A stretch of DNA of 64,000 nucleotides from Lepidonotus clava (GCA_936440205.1 OW387150.1:38436295-38500294); one strand, 5' to 3'. Positions 37,210 through 47,485 are shown, counted from the stretch's first letter. Notes: generated by a model from the letters alone, not told the origin. Numbers and translations: made by a program.

Positions 37210-38001
37210 TTTCACTGTACTAGAGAATTATTTGGTTGAGTGAGACCTAAAGCTCTCAGGTGCATATGTACTCTTTGCCACCTCAAAGGACCTTGACCTT
37301 ACCAATTGAAACTGCACTAACACCTCAACCACTTCACCTCACTTGAGAGGACTCCTTTAGGTCACCCTCAACGACCACCCTCAACGACCCCAGGGGCTGG
37401 CTGGGTATAAAAGGCCGGCTGTGGGGAGGCTCCAGTGAGAATTCATTCTCCCTGTGAGGTGTGTAGGAGAGGACTACAGCTCACAGGTACCCTCTCTGCC
37501 GGAGGCTCTGCTCCAGACCCACACCGGGCGCCGGAGGCTCTACTCCAGACCACACCAGGGCACCACCTCCTACAGGGCTACAGAGTTCCACTGCCTGAGC
37601 ACCATTTTGCTGAAGGTATAAACTTTGCCAGTTTTTCTTTGGTATAAGTGGGATAGTAAAGGGATAGTTTTGGATAACTTTATGTTCAGTCTTCCTTGAT
37701 ACATAAAACTGAGGTATAGATTGTTATAAAATAGTAGTTCTTTTCTCAGTACCAAAGCTGAGAGTTGTTTCATTTTACTAATATTATTCCTTTATTTTTT
37801 CAGCATAAACTTGGCTGATTTATCCCTCCTGGACCAGTTTGCAGTGAACCTTGGAAAGACCAACCATACCAGATACCAGTTTTCTTTTTAAAGAAATATA
37901 CCTTTAATATCAATAAATTTTTCTCTTAAATCATTAAAAACATTTTCAATCTTTTATGCTGTTGTCACTCTTTTTACTATGAAAGAACTTTATTTGATAA
38001 C
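37210..38001 (+). repeat. Upstream LTR of the fossil
   Basis: It contains a TATA box about 600 bp before its end, an AATAAA-type signal (ATCAATAAATTTTT near 37910) and the CA terminus at 38001. The left border is estimated, because no second copy of that end is present. Confidence 0.6.
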
Positions 38002-39001
38002 ATGGCGCAGTCGGCAGGATAGTAATTCTGTGACAACAACTGTTTTTTTTGTATTTGATTTGTAACTTACATTTTCTGTGTTTTTCACTGTTTCAGAGTG
38101 GTGGTACAGCCCAGAAGTAGGACTTGGAGAGTTTGGTGAGATTTGATCCTGCTTTCTTACTTGACCTTGAATTGTAACTCATACCTCAGACTTAGGAAAG
38201 AATCTAAGTTAGAATGTTAATTTAGTCACAGGTGTCAGGTAGACATTAGGTGTGTGACAGTGCTTGACAGTGGGGGTAGAAATGAGTTTAATGTATACAG
38301 TCAGGTTTAGGTAGATAGTTATGGAGGTTGTTGACTATTTGACTGTCACAGGTGTACTTGGATAGGTGTCAGAGACTATTTTGTCAGCCCTATTATACAT
38401 TGTGACATAGGAATTGTTAGGAAAGATGGCTTTGCCAAAGGGTTTCTGGCAAATGAATGTGGAGACTTTGAGAGAAGAATGTCTCTCAAGGGATATTGAT
38501 CCCACAGATAAAACTCGAGATGAGTTGAGAGAACTTATCAAGGATTATGAAAGTCCAAAAGTAGAAAAGAGTGCAGAAGGTCTTAGACTCAAACTTGAAT
38601 TGAAGAGATTAGAAATGGAAGAGAAGGAAAGGCAGAGAGCTTTTCAAGAAAAGCCCCAGAAGAGACTTTCAAAGAATGGGGTATAAGGACAAGAGGGTTC
38701 TTTGAAAAATGGGTTCGAGGTGATCGTGGGAATGCAGTAAAGTTAGAAGAACTATTTCTTATGGAACAGCTCTTGACTAATACAACACCTGAACTGCAGA
38801 CATGGCTTAGACAACAGCAGCCAGAGACAGTGAAACAGCTAACTGATTTAGCAGATACCTACCGACTTTCTAAACAGAACACATACAGAGCACTAGGTGT
38901 GCCTTTTCAGAAAAGAAAGCAGTTTCACCAGATAAGCTCTGAGCATGAAAAGCATAGTGAGGGAGATCCAACTAGAAAGGACAGTCAGGCAGAGAATAGT
39001 G

Positions 39002-39157
39002 AACCTTGGAAAGACCAACCATACCAGATACCAGTTTTCTTTTTAAAGAAATATACCTTTAATATCAATAAATTTTTCTCTTAAATCATTAAAAACATTT
39101 TCAATCTTTTATGCTGTTGTCACTCTTTTTACTATAAAAGAACTTTATTTGATAACA
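39002..39157 (+). repeat. Partial downstream LTR of the fossil
   Basis: It matches about 37846-38001 almost base for base, including TTTAATATCAATAAATTTTT and the GATAACA end. No target-site duplication was found. Confidence 0.75.
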
Positions 39158-39337
39158 GCCCCATTATCATAATAATGCATGTAGTTCATGTGTAATCTCT
39201 GGAAGAATACACTGATGGCATGAGACCACTGCCTCTAAATAAATCCTAGATGTGCATGTTGTATCAGGAAATAGCCATGCAGTTTGATTTTTTTCTGCTC
39301 CATTCATCATTCTGTTAAGTTGCAACACTTACTTTAA

Positions 39338-40033
39338 GGATAGACAGGGGGGCTGTGGGCCTGATTCACCCTACCTGCAGTTTTTAAGGGTACTTTAATT
39401 CAAATTGAAGTTATAATATTCTAACTATATAAGTTCAAAACCTGTAGTATATGAGCTTACTGGAGGTACGATTGAAATTCGAATAGAATGAAAATTCACT
39501 GAAATAATCTTGCAGAAAAAATCTGAATTTTTCTTGACTTTTTTTGAACAAGGATTTCTCAATAACTATTCATTGAAAAAACTTGAAACTTGAAACACAT
39601 ATACTTAAGTATCATTATGAGGGAAGTGTGTCTCAAAATTTTGATTTAGGTCCTAGTTTATGAAATGTAGAAAATAAAGTTTTGAAAAAAGACAAAAAGT
39701 TACCTGTTTTTTGTCATAAAACAAAAACTAGGATATAAATAAAAAATCTGAGACACGCTTCCCTACAGTAGATCGTTGAGAAGCAGTGTCCAAAATTTCA
39801 ATTTAATATTTTGAATAGTAAATGAGATATTGATGTTTAAAAAATAAAAGTGAAAAAATCTAATTTTAATTCATAATTCCATTAATTATTGGATGATTTT
39901 ATTAATACATATATCATTGGAAAAAGGAAAAAAATGGTCTTTCAAATGATGTATAACACACTATTCTAAGTGCGATTGGTGTAAGTACATGTACCTGGAT
40001 GCAGCGCACCCCCCAGGGACCCCTTATCTATCC
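39338..40033. mobile_element. TTAA-flanked inverted-repeat element
   Basis: The left end GGATAGACAGGGGGGCTGTG and the reverse of the right end (GGATAGATAAGGGGTCCCTG) form imperfect terminal repeats directly abutted by TTAA on both sides (39334-39337 and 40034-40037). A TTAA duplication is typical of piggyBac and Kolobok transposons. The interior is AT-rich and non-coding, so this is a non-autonomous copy. Confidence 0.65.
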
Positions 40034-40037
40034 TTAA

Positions 40038-41011
40038 GGCACAATATTAGACCACTGTATTCTTTCAAACCTTGTTGAAACACATTGAGGTAGCTATACA
40101 TCAGAAACACCAGAAAAAATAGTAAACTGACTGACTCTTATTCTGAAATCTTTATCTGAGTTTATCCATTCCATTGAGTTTACTAAGTCCTTTGTACATG
40201 GGCATTGTTGGCCAAGCGTCACCTCAATTAAAGGTTTGTTCCCAATATTGAATATATAAATTCAGCTGTATGGCTGATATGACGTTGATTAGAATATCAC
40301 CTTTCTACCACCTCCCGAGCCTGAAGATTGTACAAGTTTTAGATAAGCACACAAAAACATATTTTTGTTCAGCCCCCTGTCTTCGAACTGTTATAGGTCA
40401 ACCAGAGGCACAACATCAGGCCAGTAGATAGTGTGTATGTATACCATGTTTCACGAAAAGCTGCACAAAAAACTTCAGAGAAAAGAATTTCTTTGCATTA
40501 TATTCCCTCCCCCTCATGTTACACGTTTAAACTGGTTTACACTTCAGTCTGCCATGTACAGTATTTATCAGTAGCGACCTACTCGATATTGCAGATACAA
40601 AATGTGCCCCATTTATCAACTTGGTCATGGAAACTGTTTTTTAATCTATTTCAACTGTGGTTTTTGTGAAAGCACTCTGCTTTAGAACTACGCAGTCTCA
40701 AATCTGACAAGTCGGAGCAACCACTTGGAGGGACAAGTAGGAAACATCACTTGGAGGGATTGATTGAACAAGTGATCAGCAACCACCGCGAGGTGAGCAA
40801 TGTTGTACTCTAGCTCTGTCTCTTTCACATATAACTTCAATGATCAATTCAGAAATTAAGCATTCCATGGTTTTTACGTTGTCGGTTAACCCCTTAACCA
40901 TGTCGGCAACTTGCTCATACAAGTTACTTTTTTTGAATCCCTGATTGTTAGCTGTGGGATAAGATTGTGTAGGGTTGGTATTAATTCCCCAACCTTGTTC
41001 ATAAGTTAGAT
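40038..41011. other. Intergenic, no recognised gene
   Basis: Nothing I can support before the PLE insertion site. Confidence 0.4.
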
Positions 41012-41027
41012 CACATTATGTATTTAT
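41012..41027. repeat. Target-site duplication of PLE-1, left copy
   Basis: CACATTATGTATTTAT here is repeated exactly at 46461-46476, on the other side of the element. The 16-bp direct repeat fixes both borders of the insertion. Confidence 0.95.
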
Positions 41028-41135
41028 TAGTTAAAAATAATTCCCTTTCTATTTTCCACATAGGAAAACGATTGGAAAAAATTTTTTCCAATCGTTTTCC
41101 TATGTGGAAAATAGAAAGGGAATTATTTTTAACTA
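41028..41135. repeat. 108-bp perfect palindrome at the PLE-1 5' end
   Basis: Bases 41028-41081 are the exact reverse complement of 41082-41135, centred on AAAAAATTTTTT. The right arm is the beginning of the left pseudo-LTR and the left arm is an inverted copy of it. Such an inverted start is a known PLE feature and is attributed to the way reverse transcription ends. Confidence 0.95.
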
Positions 41136-41656
41136 ATATATGTCCCACATTAAGAGTCTACCAGACCTTTACTGAAGTGACCAGAGGGGAACAATATCAC
41201 AACAAAGATAAGTTGGATATTACAATTGAATGTGCATGTCTCTAACAAAAGAGACTACATAACAACAAAAATCATACAAATAAGAAAACCAAGAATGGTG
41301 CCTGATGAGGAATGATACCCCGAAACCGCTAAAAGACAAAAACAGGCTAAAACTTGTTAAAACTCTTCCAACAAGTCAGATCAATCCTATATCAATCTGA
41401 CTACCCAAACTGTGGCCCCCCCTAGGAGTAGCCACTCACACTAACAGTTAACATACCTGTCACCCCCCATAAGGGAGTAGACTGACCCGTGGACACCCCC
41501 TAACCAATGAGGACTGGGGATCTGGAAGAGTCCATCTAGCCTAACAACAAAGCACAACAAACCCCTGACAACAGGGCCCCTCCTGCTCTTGCTAATAGAG
41601 ACATTCTGGTCACTTCAGCGGTCGCACCGGTCAACCACTGCCACGTCCACACACCA
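41076..41656 (+). repeat. PLE-1 left pseudo-LTR
   Basis: 581 bp, matching 45880-46460 with no difference that I can find. It contains both halves of a hammerhead ribozyme and several hairpins (ACTTGTT/AACAAGT at 41352-41376; AGTCAGAT/ATCTGACT just after it). Confidence 0.95.
41297..41628 (+). ncRNA. Hammerhead ribozyme in the left pseudo-LTR
   Basis: All core parts are present in the correct order. Stem I 5' strand is GGTGC (41297-41301), then CTGATGA (41302-41308), a short stem II closed by GG/CC, and GAAA (41322-41325). Stem III is ACCGCT (41325-41330) paired with AGCGGT (41617-41622). The cleavage triplet GTC ends at 41623 and stem I closes with GCACC (41624-41628). Loop III is about 286 nt. 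Pairing is perfect in stem I (5 bp) and stem III (6 bp). Hammerheads in PLE pseudo-LTRs are known. Predicted cleavage after 41623 would leave a 79-nt leader before ORF1. Confidence 0.85.
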
Positions 41657-41702
41657 TACTAGCCTAAACTAGACCTTAAGGGTAAAACCTCATATCCATA
41701 AC

Positions 41703-43079
41703 ATGTCCCTAAATCAGGGAATAAACGAAAATGAAGTCCGAGAGTCCGACGACTCGCGGACGGACCCCAAAGACAGCGCGACACCCGGCCCAGACTCGGC
41801 GAGTGACGACGACTGGACATGGGGAGAAAACACTGACGAACAAGAAAAAGGCTACGCTAACAGCGATGAGGTAAGTAACATCATTCCCAAAAAGCAAAAT
41901 TGTTCAAACAGTGTACAAAATAACATTACGAGCGGCAGTTTGAAACAACGCCGTCTCACTGAAATGTTGACACGCGCCGTAGCGGACAGTGTCAACTGTG
42001 TAAACAACACAAACCGCAAGGTCACGACTGACAAGCGGAAAAGGGACGAGACCGAAGGTCCGTCCAATGCAAACATGAGTGTCACCGATGTGGCTAACCT
42101 CATAATTCTGTCTGAACTCGATAGTGAAGACCAAATGACACCGAAACCAAAAAAGTCCAGATTGGACATTGAAAACGAAAAGGTTATTGGTATAGATAAG
42201 ATCACTGAAAACGACTCGTTCGATTCAGAATATGAACAAGCCCTACGTCTGATCAATAAAGTCACTGAGGGAAAACGTGCAAAGTACAAGCATGTTAATA
42301 TTGCAAATTACAGCCCTAAAAAGAACTCAGAGTCTTGCATGTCAAACGTACAGAATGAACATAATAACACTAGGACTAATATTCCTAAAGAAACTGATTC
42401 TGTCTCAAATTATATATTGCAGGAACACGACACAGACCGACTGCCAGAGGACGCACATAGCGTCTGGAAACAAGCACGTTCGGCAGCCGTCGACTCCATG
42501 AAAAACAAAAAAGAGGGACGCTTCTACAGCCGAGCCATCAAACGTGACCTAAACGAAGATTGGACCCTCGGACTGGACAGCGCACCGAGTTACGCTCATC
42601 ATCGTCCCTTGGCAGACAAAATAGCAGAAATCCGCAAGCGAATGGGTAAGGAAATAATGCAAGTTACTGCTGATCACCTAACCCACACCGGTGCCAAATT
42701 GGCACGTATCTCAGCTGGTCATTTGACTACTGTCAAGTCAATGACACGCAAGGCGCTTAAAGATATGAAACAAGAGGATAAGACAGACGAAACATACGAC
42801 AAAGCTGTAACCTCCCTGCAGAACCTAGTTGACAGGGAAGAAGCACAGCTTGATAAGACTCTGGAACAGCGAAGCCGGAAGATCGGGAAAAATCCGGCTT
42901 CAATGCATGAGTTGGTAGATCCTATGACTGCCGCCATGAAACGCAAGAAAGAAAAAGAATCAACGAGACCCTACGAACAGGGTTTTCAGTCGACCGAATT
43001 TCGGGGCAGGGGCAGATACCAGGGGCGCCGCCCAGGGCGCCGCGGACGCGGACGCTATCCGGCTGGACGCCCGTACTAA
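41703..43079 (+). CDS. PLE-1 ORF1: 458-residue RG-rich protein
   Basis: This frame is intact from its ATG, 79 nt after the predicted ribozyme cut, to TAA. Residues 1-60 are acidic. The middle is rich in charged residues without an obvious domain. From about residue 255 (VWKQARSAAVDSMKNKKEG) to 420 there are long amphipathic helical stretches that may form coiled coils. The last 30 residues are a basic RG/RGR tail (FRGRGRYQGRRPGRRGRGRY), typical of RNA-binding tails. I infer a nucleic-acid chaperone or RNP protein analogous to ORF1p of other retroelements. I do not recognise a named family and see no zinc knuckle. ORF2 follows after 47 nt in another frame. Confidence 0.85.
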   Translation: MSLNQGINENEVRESDDSRTDPKDSATPGPDSASDDDWTWGENTDEQEKGYANSDEVSNIIPKKQNCSNSVQNNITSGSLKQRRLTEMLTRAVADSVNCVNNTNRKVTTDKRKRDETEGPSNANMSVTDVANLIILSELDSEDQMTPKPKKSRLDIENEKVIGIDKITENDSFDSEYEQALRLINKVTEGKRAKYKHVNIANYSPKKNSESCMSNVQNEHNNTRTNIPKETDSVSNYILQEHDTDRLPEDAHSVWKQARSAAVDSMKNKKEGRFYSRAIKRDLNEDWTLGLDSAPSYAHHRPLADKIAEIRKRMGKEIMQVTADHLTHTGAKLARISAGHLTTVKSMTRKALKDMKQEDKTDETYDKAVTSLQNLVDREEAQLDKTLEQRSRKIGKNPASMHELVDPMTAAMKRKKEKESTRPYEQGFQSTEFRGRGRYQGRRPGRRGRGRYPAGRPY

Positions 43080-43126
43080 AAAGACAAAGACAAATTGGGC
43101 CGACTAAACCCAATGATGTCCGTGAT

Positions 43127-45817
43127 ATGAACTGTTCAAAACCGACCAACAAAAAAGACCAATGGACTATGCAAACCGAAAACGGAATTGTCACTCGTAC
43201 AAAAACTGCCAAAAAATGTAACTTGAACCACTTTCCTATTGACTTCGAAACAAATGAGATTTATCAAATAAAAGAAAATCTAGAAAACGGTGTCACATGT
43301 GATGTTTCAAATAAAATTGTATCTAAAGAAACGAAAACCAGTAACCACAATCGAGTAACTAAGAAAAAACCTAAGACTAATTATGGAAAAAACTACAAAT
43401 CTGAAAACCATAAAAACAAGAAAAAGAGTCTTGCGTTCTCACAGGTGAAAAACATCCCAAATAAAATGAAAAATCCCTCAGAAAAAATGACAGAATTAAC
43501 TAATGTCAAAAAACACCAGGCACTCTCCCAACGTATAGTAAATCTATCAACACTTGATCTCACCGACGCACAGTATAGTGTGCTACAAAAGGGACTCAAA
43601 TTTTGCCCGACTCAAAAAAGAAATGACCCAGCTGAGGCTAGACTAGATATGGAAAACTTCCATCAAAAACTTCGAACAAGGGAATTTTTCAAAAAAGTAG
43701 ATAAAGAAAAATCAAACACTCTGGAACCCACCAACAATCCCTTACAGAAGATAAGCCCATACGGCAATACAACAAATTTTCTCAAATTGAAACAAAAAAG
43801 TTCCTGGAAACCACCACATGGTTCTCCAAACCTTGAGGCATTCATCAGTATCAATGAAATTGACCTCACAAAAGAGATCACCAAACCAAATACAAAACAA
43901 AACATAACCGAAACAGAGAGAAGTGCCATTAAAGAATTGTCTCAAAATCGAGAAATCACGATAAAACCAGCAGACAAAGGGGGTGCAATTGTTATAATGG
44001 ACACTTGCGACTATGTAAAAGGAGCTATAAATCACCTAAGTGATCAGAACACATATATAAAGACCAAAGAGGATTTGACCCAAAAACACAACACAGAAGT
44101 AAATAATATCCTGGACAAAATGGTCACCGAAGGAGACATCACACATGATATGGCAAAATTGTTGAAAAACAACATACCACGAACACCTCAAATTTACTTT
44201 CTTCCCAAAATACACAAAAACATACAACCACCACCGGGAAGACCAATTGTATCGGCCAATGGATGCCCAACTGAAAAAATCTCATCTTTCGTAGATCATT
44301 TCCTAAACCCGATGGTAAAAGAAATGAATTCCTATGTGGAAGACACATCTGATTTTCTTAGAAAAATCAAGAATATAGGAAAACTACCCAATGGCAGCAT
44401 AATAGGGACACTAGATGTCTCGTCTCTATACACAAATATCCCCAACAATGAAGGGATTGAATGTATAAAAGAGTTGCTCGAGAAGAAGCGCAACAAACAT
44501 GAAAAACCCAGCAATGAATCATTGACATTGCTTTTGGAAACAGTTCTTACTAAGAATAATTTCCAATTTAATGGTGACAATTTCCTACAAATAGGCGGGA
44601 CCGCAATGGGCACAAAGGTAGCCCCATCACTGGCCAACCTATTCATGAATAGTCTAGAAGAGAAAATTCTGAAATCTCATGACAAAAAACCTACCGTCTG
44701 GTTAAGGTATATTGATGACATCTTCTACATCTGGGATCATGGAGAAGATAATTTACATAAATGGTTGAATCACTTGAACAAATATCACCACAGCATAAAA
44801 TTCACCAATGAATGGTCTAGAAATGAAATAAACTTCCTAGACACTACAGTGAAAAGAAACCCGAATGGGGAATTGTATACTGATCTATACATAAAACCCA
44901 CAGACACGAATAGCTACTTGAATTACAAGTCGGCACATCCACCGACATGCAAAGATAGCTTACCTTACAGCCAACTGTTGCGAATAAAAAGAATCTGTAC
45001 AAATGAAACAGATTTCAAAAGAAACGCTGAGACAAAATTGAAAGAATTCTCAGCAAAAAACTATCCGAGTCACATTCTACAAAATGCGCTAAACAAAGTA
45101 AACACATTGGATCGGGACGATCTGATAAAGAAAAAAGCCAAAACGCCACATGAAAAAGATGAAAATAGTGTATTCATGACATGCACATTTCGACCAAATT
45201 ACCAAAAAGTCCCAAAAATCGTAAAAAAGAATTGGGATGTTTTAGCAAGATCTGCCACTACAAAAGACACTTACAGAAAAGAACTAAAAACAGGGTACAG
45301 ACGCCCTAAAAACTTAAAAGAGATGCTAGTGAGAGCCAAAACAGACTATCACCCCACCTCAGAGACAGAAAAGATGAATGCCACTCATCTTGATAAGCAA
45401 ACAAAAAAGAAAAATTGTCAAACAAAAAATTTGTGTAAGACAAAAAACTGCAAGTATTGCAAAATACTTGATCGTTCGGGAAAAATAAAGGCCGAAAATT
45501 CAACGGCCAACTGCAAAGAAGACGTAACTTGCAATAGCTCAAACATAATTTATTGCATTGAGTGCACCAAATGCAACATGAAATACGTTGGACAAACCAA
45601 ACGTAAACTGAAAGATAGAATTCGAGAACACTTTTATAGTGTTAACCACAAAAAACAAAGTGATGTAGCCCACCACTTTAATCAAAAAGATCATCAAGGG
45701 ATATGTGAAATGAAGGTCTACATACTAGACTTCATTTACAAACACCCAGAAAGCAAACGAGCGGGCGTCCTCAGAAACAAAATAGAATTCAACTGGATTC
45801 ACCGCCTTAAAACATAG
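43127..45817 (+). CDS. PLE-1 ORF2: reverse transcriptase with GIY-YIG endonuclease
   Basis: 896 residues, intact. The first 250 residues are Lys/Asn-rich. Conserved PLE blocks follow: KPADKGGAIVIMD, YFLPKIHKN, GRPIVSANG, TLDVSSLYTNIPN (first catalytic Asp), GGTAMGTKVAPSLANLFM, and WLRYIDDIFYIWD with the catalytic Asp pair near residues 529-530. Near residues 775-790 a Cys-rich CKTKNCKYCKI precedes the GIY-YIG nuclease: IIYCIEC at about 807-813 and KYVGQT at 819-824, then KLKDRIREHF. The RT copies the element RNA and the nuclease nicks the target. The ATG at 43127 is the first in frame after ORF1. How ORF2 is translated from the same RNA is not shown by the sequence. Confidence 0.95.
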   Translation: MNCSKPTNKKDQWTMQTENGIVTRTKTAKKCNLNHFPIDFETNEIYQIKENLENGVTCDVSNKIVSKETKTSNHNRVTKKKPKTNYGKNYKSENHKNKKKSLAFSQVKNIPNKMKNPSEKMTELTNVKKHQALSQRIVNLSTLDLTDAQYSVLQKGLKFCPTQKRNDPAEARLDMENFHQKLRTREFFKKVDKEKSNTLEPTNNPLQKISPYGNTTNFLKLKQKSSWKPPHGSPNLEAFISINEIDLTKEITKPNTKQNITETERSAIKELSQNREITIKPADKGGAIVIMDTCDYVKGAINHLSDQNTYIKTKEDLTQKHNTEVNNILDKMVTEGDITHDMAKLLKNNIPRTPQIYFLPKIHKNIQPPPGRPIVSANGCPTEKISSFVDHFLNPMVKEMNSYVEDTSDFLRKIKNIGKLPNGSIIGTLDVSSLYTNIPNNEGIECIKELLEKKRNKHEKPSNESLTLLLETVLTKNNFQFNGDNFLQIGGTAMGTKVAPSLANLFMNSLEEKILKSHDKKPTVWLRYIDDIFYIWDHGEDNLHKWLNHLNKYHHSIKFTNEWSRNEINFLDTTVKRNPNGELYTDLYIKPTDTNSYLNYKSAHPPTCKDSLPYSQLLRIKRICTNETDFKRNAETKLKEFSAKNYPSHILQNALNKVNTLDRDDLIKKKAKTPHEKDENSVFMTCTFRPNYQKVPKIVKKNWDVLARSATTKDTYRKELKTGYRRPKNLKEMLVRAKTDYHPTSETEKMNATHLDKQTKKKNCQTKNLCKTKNCKYCKILDRSGKIKAENSTANCKEDVTCNSSNIIYCIECTKCNMKYVGQTKRKLKDRIREHFYSVNHKKQSDVAHHFNQKDHQGICEMKVYILDFIYKHPESKRAGVLRNKIEFNWIHRLKT

Positions 45818-45879
45818 GCCCCGATGGGTATGAATATTATGGATAACAAATATGGATAGACTCTAACAAAAGCCACGTC

Positions 45880-46460
45880 AAAAAATTTTTTCCAATCGTT
45901 TTCCTATGTGGAAAATAGAAAGGGAATTATTTTTAACTAATATATGTCCCACATTAAGAGTCTACCAGACCTTTACTGAAGTGACCAGAGGGGAACAATA
46001 TCACAACAAAGATAAGTTGGATATTACAATTGAATGTGCATGTCTCTAACAAAAGAGACTACATAACAACAAAAATCATACAAATAAGAAAACCAAGAAT
46101 GGTGCCTGATGAGGAATGATACCCCGAAACCGCTAAAAGACAAAAACAGGCTAAAACTTGTTAAAACTCTTCCAACAAGTCAGATCAATCCTATATCAAT
46201 CTGACTACCCAAACTGTGGCCCCCCCTAGGAGTAGCCACTCACACTAACAGTTAACATACCTGTCACCCCCCATAAGGGAGTAGACTGACCCGTGGACAC
46301 CCCCTAACCAATGAGGACTGGGGATCTGGAAGAGTCCATCTAGCCTAACAACAAAGCACAACAAACCCCTGACAACAGGGCCCCTCCTGCTCTTGCTAAT
46401 AGAGACATTCTGGTCACTTCAGCGGTCGCACCGGTCAACCACTGCCACGTCCACACACCA
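45880..46460 (+). repeat. PLE-1 right pseudo-LTR
   Basis: It begins 62 bases after the ORF2 stop and ends exactly at the right target duplication. It is the same sequence as 41076-41656. Confidence 0.95.
46101..46432 (+). ncRNA. Hammerhead ribozyme in the right pseudo-LTR
   Basis: The same fold as in the left pseudo-LTR, shifted by 4804: CTGATGA at 46106, GAAA at 46126, AGCGGT at 46421-46426, predicted cleavage after 46427. With the upstream cut this would release an RNA of exactly 4804 nt, one unit of the element, carrying both frames. Confidence 0.85.
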
Positions 46461-46476
46461 CACATTATGTATTTAT
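46461..46476. repeat. Target-site duplication of PLE-1, right copy
   Basis: CACATTATGTATTTAT, identical to 41012-41027. Confidence 0.95.
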
Positions 46477-47485
46477 GGTTCAATTACTCGTTTGAATAAA
46501 AACACTGTATCAAAATTGTTCAGTTAAAAGGGTCCCATTTGTCAGCCAACATTCTAGTATTTGTATTCAATGTTTGCTTGTTATCACTTCACCCCGACCA
46601 TTTGACCATAAATCTCACTATGCTCAAACGTTATGGTTTAACAGACCTAAAATATTTTAAGCGTCCCTATCATATTTAACTTGGTAAAGGTCAAAGTTTA
46701 GATAAGTCTGTACAAATCAGATCGAGTGATGGTTTATTCTTTAATCAAATGGAAAAATGTTCCCCTTATATTCGAAATAAATTGGGACTACTTCTATTCC
46801 CTGTGAAAAATTAATGAAGAAGATAATCAGGCCTAATATTAACCAACATTTCAATACACTTTACATTTGTCGTCTGGGGAGGAAGGCCGAAAAGTATTCA
46901 ATATCTAAATCCAGAATCAGATATAAAACGTTTCTCATAGGTTGATATTTAACAAAAATGCTGCCTCCCTTGACAGCCGAGGTTCTCTTTCACATCAACC
47001 ACCTCCTTCCCCCTCTCTTCGAACCCACCTCACATGCCTCTGATGGCAAATAATATGTGTCTTTTACTTTTATATTGCACACTCGAATAGTATGTATGTA
47101 TAGTCTCTCAAATAACATAAAACCTATATCCAGAAAAATAAATTGCCAAACAAATATCAACAGTGCGTACGATTATATTTATGAGAACTCACTGCAAATG
47201 CAACTGATTGCAGTTTATAACCACAATGCTTTCTTTTCGTGTTAGTTTGTTTCCATTCCCCACTTCCATATATATGTGATGAATGTCTATTCATCAGGTC
47301 TCAAAGCTAGAATGTGAAAGATGAAACGATACGGTCGATTTAAAGTGTACTTTGTAATGGGCCCGAAGCCCAAAACCTGAAACCTGAAACCCGAGAAATA
47401 ATGTAAACTGGAAATGATGTCAGTATGACCACTCGACATCACTATGACCACGCGACGAGAGATATCCAATCAGAGTTGACCGCTA

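Larger units (their letters stand above)
37210..39157 (+). mobile_element. LTR-retroelement fossil, Gypsy/Ty3-like with SCAN-type gag
   Basis: A broken relic. The upstream LTR (about 37210-38001; its start is uncertain) has a TATA box (GGGTATAAAAGGCC at about 37405) and ends in GATAACA. It is followed at once by a tRNA primer-binding-like sequence (TGGCGCAGTCGGCAGGAT). The last part of the same LTR recurs at about 39000-39157, nearly identical. Between them only gag-derived pieces remain. One stretch (FLMEQLLTNTTPELQTW and PETVKQLTDLADTYRLS) resembles the SCAN/capsid C-terminal region of Gmr1-like Gypsy elements. No pol is left. Near-identity of the two LTR copies suggests a fairly recent loss of function. 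Confidence 0.75.
41028..46460 (+). mobile_element. PLE-1: complete Penelope-like retroelement
   Basis: This 5433-bp element has every expected part: a 16-bp target duplication, a 5' inverted arm, two direct pseudo-LTRs (41076-41656 and 45880-46460, offset exactly 4804 and identical as far as I can read), ORF1 and ORF2. PLEs copy by target-primed reverse transcription and are separate from both LTR elements and LINEs. Identity of the pseudo-LTRs, the perfect duplication and two open frames point to very recent insertion. It belongs to the GIY-YIG-bearing group (endonuclease at the C terminus, as in Neptune-like and related families). I cannot assign the exact family. Confidence 0.93.

Noticed and set aside
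37395-37445. TATA box as promoter of a host gene
   Set aside because: It belongs to the LTR of the retroelement fossil.
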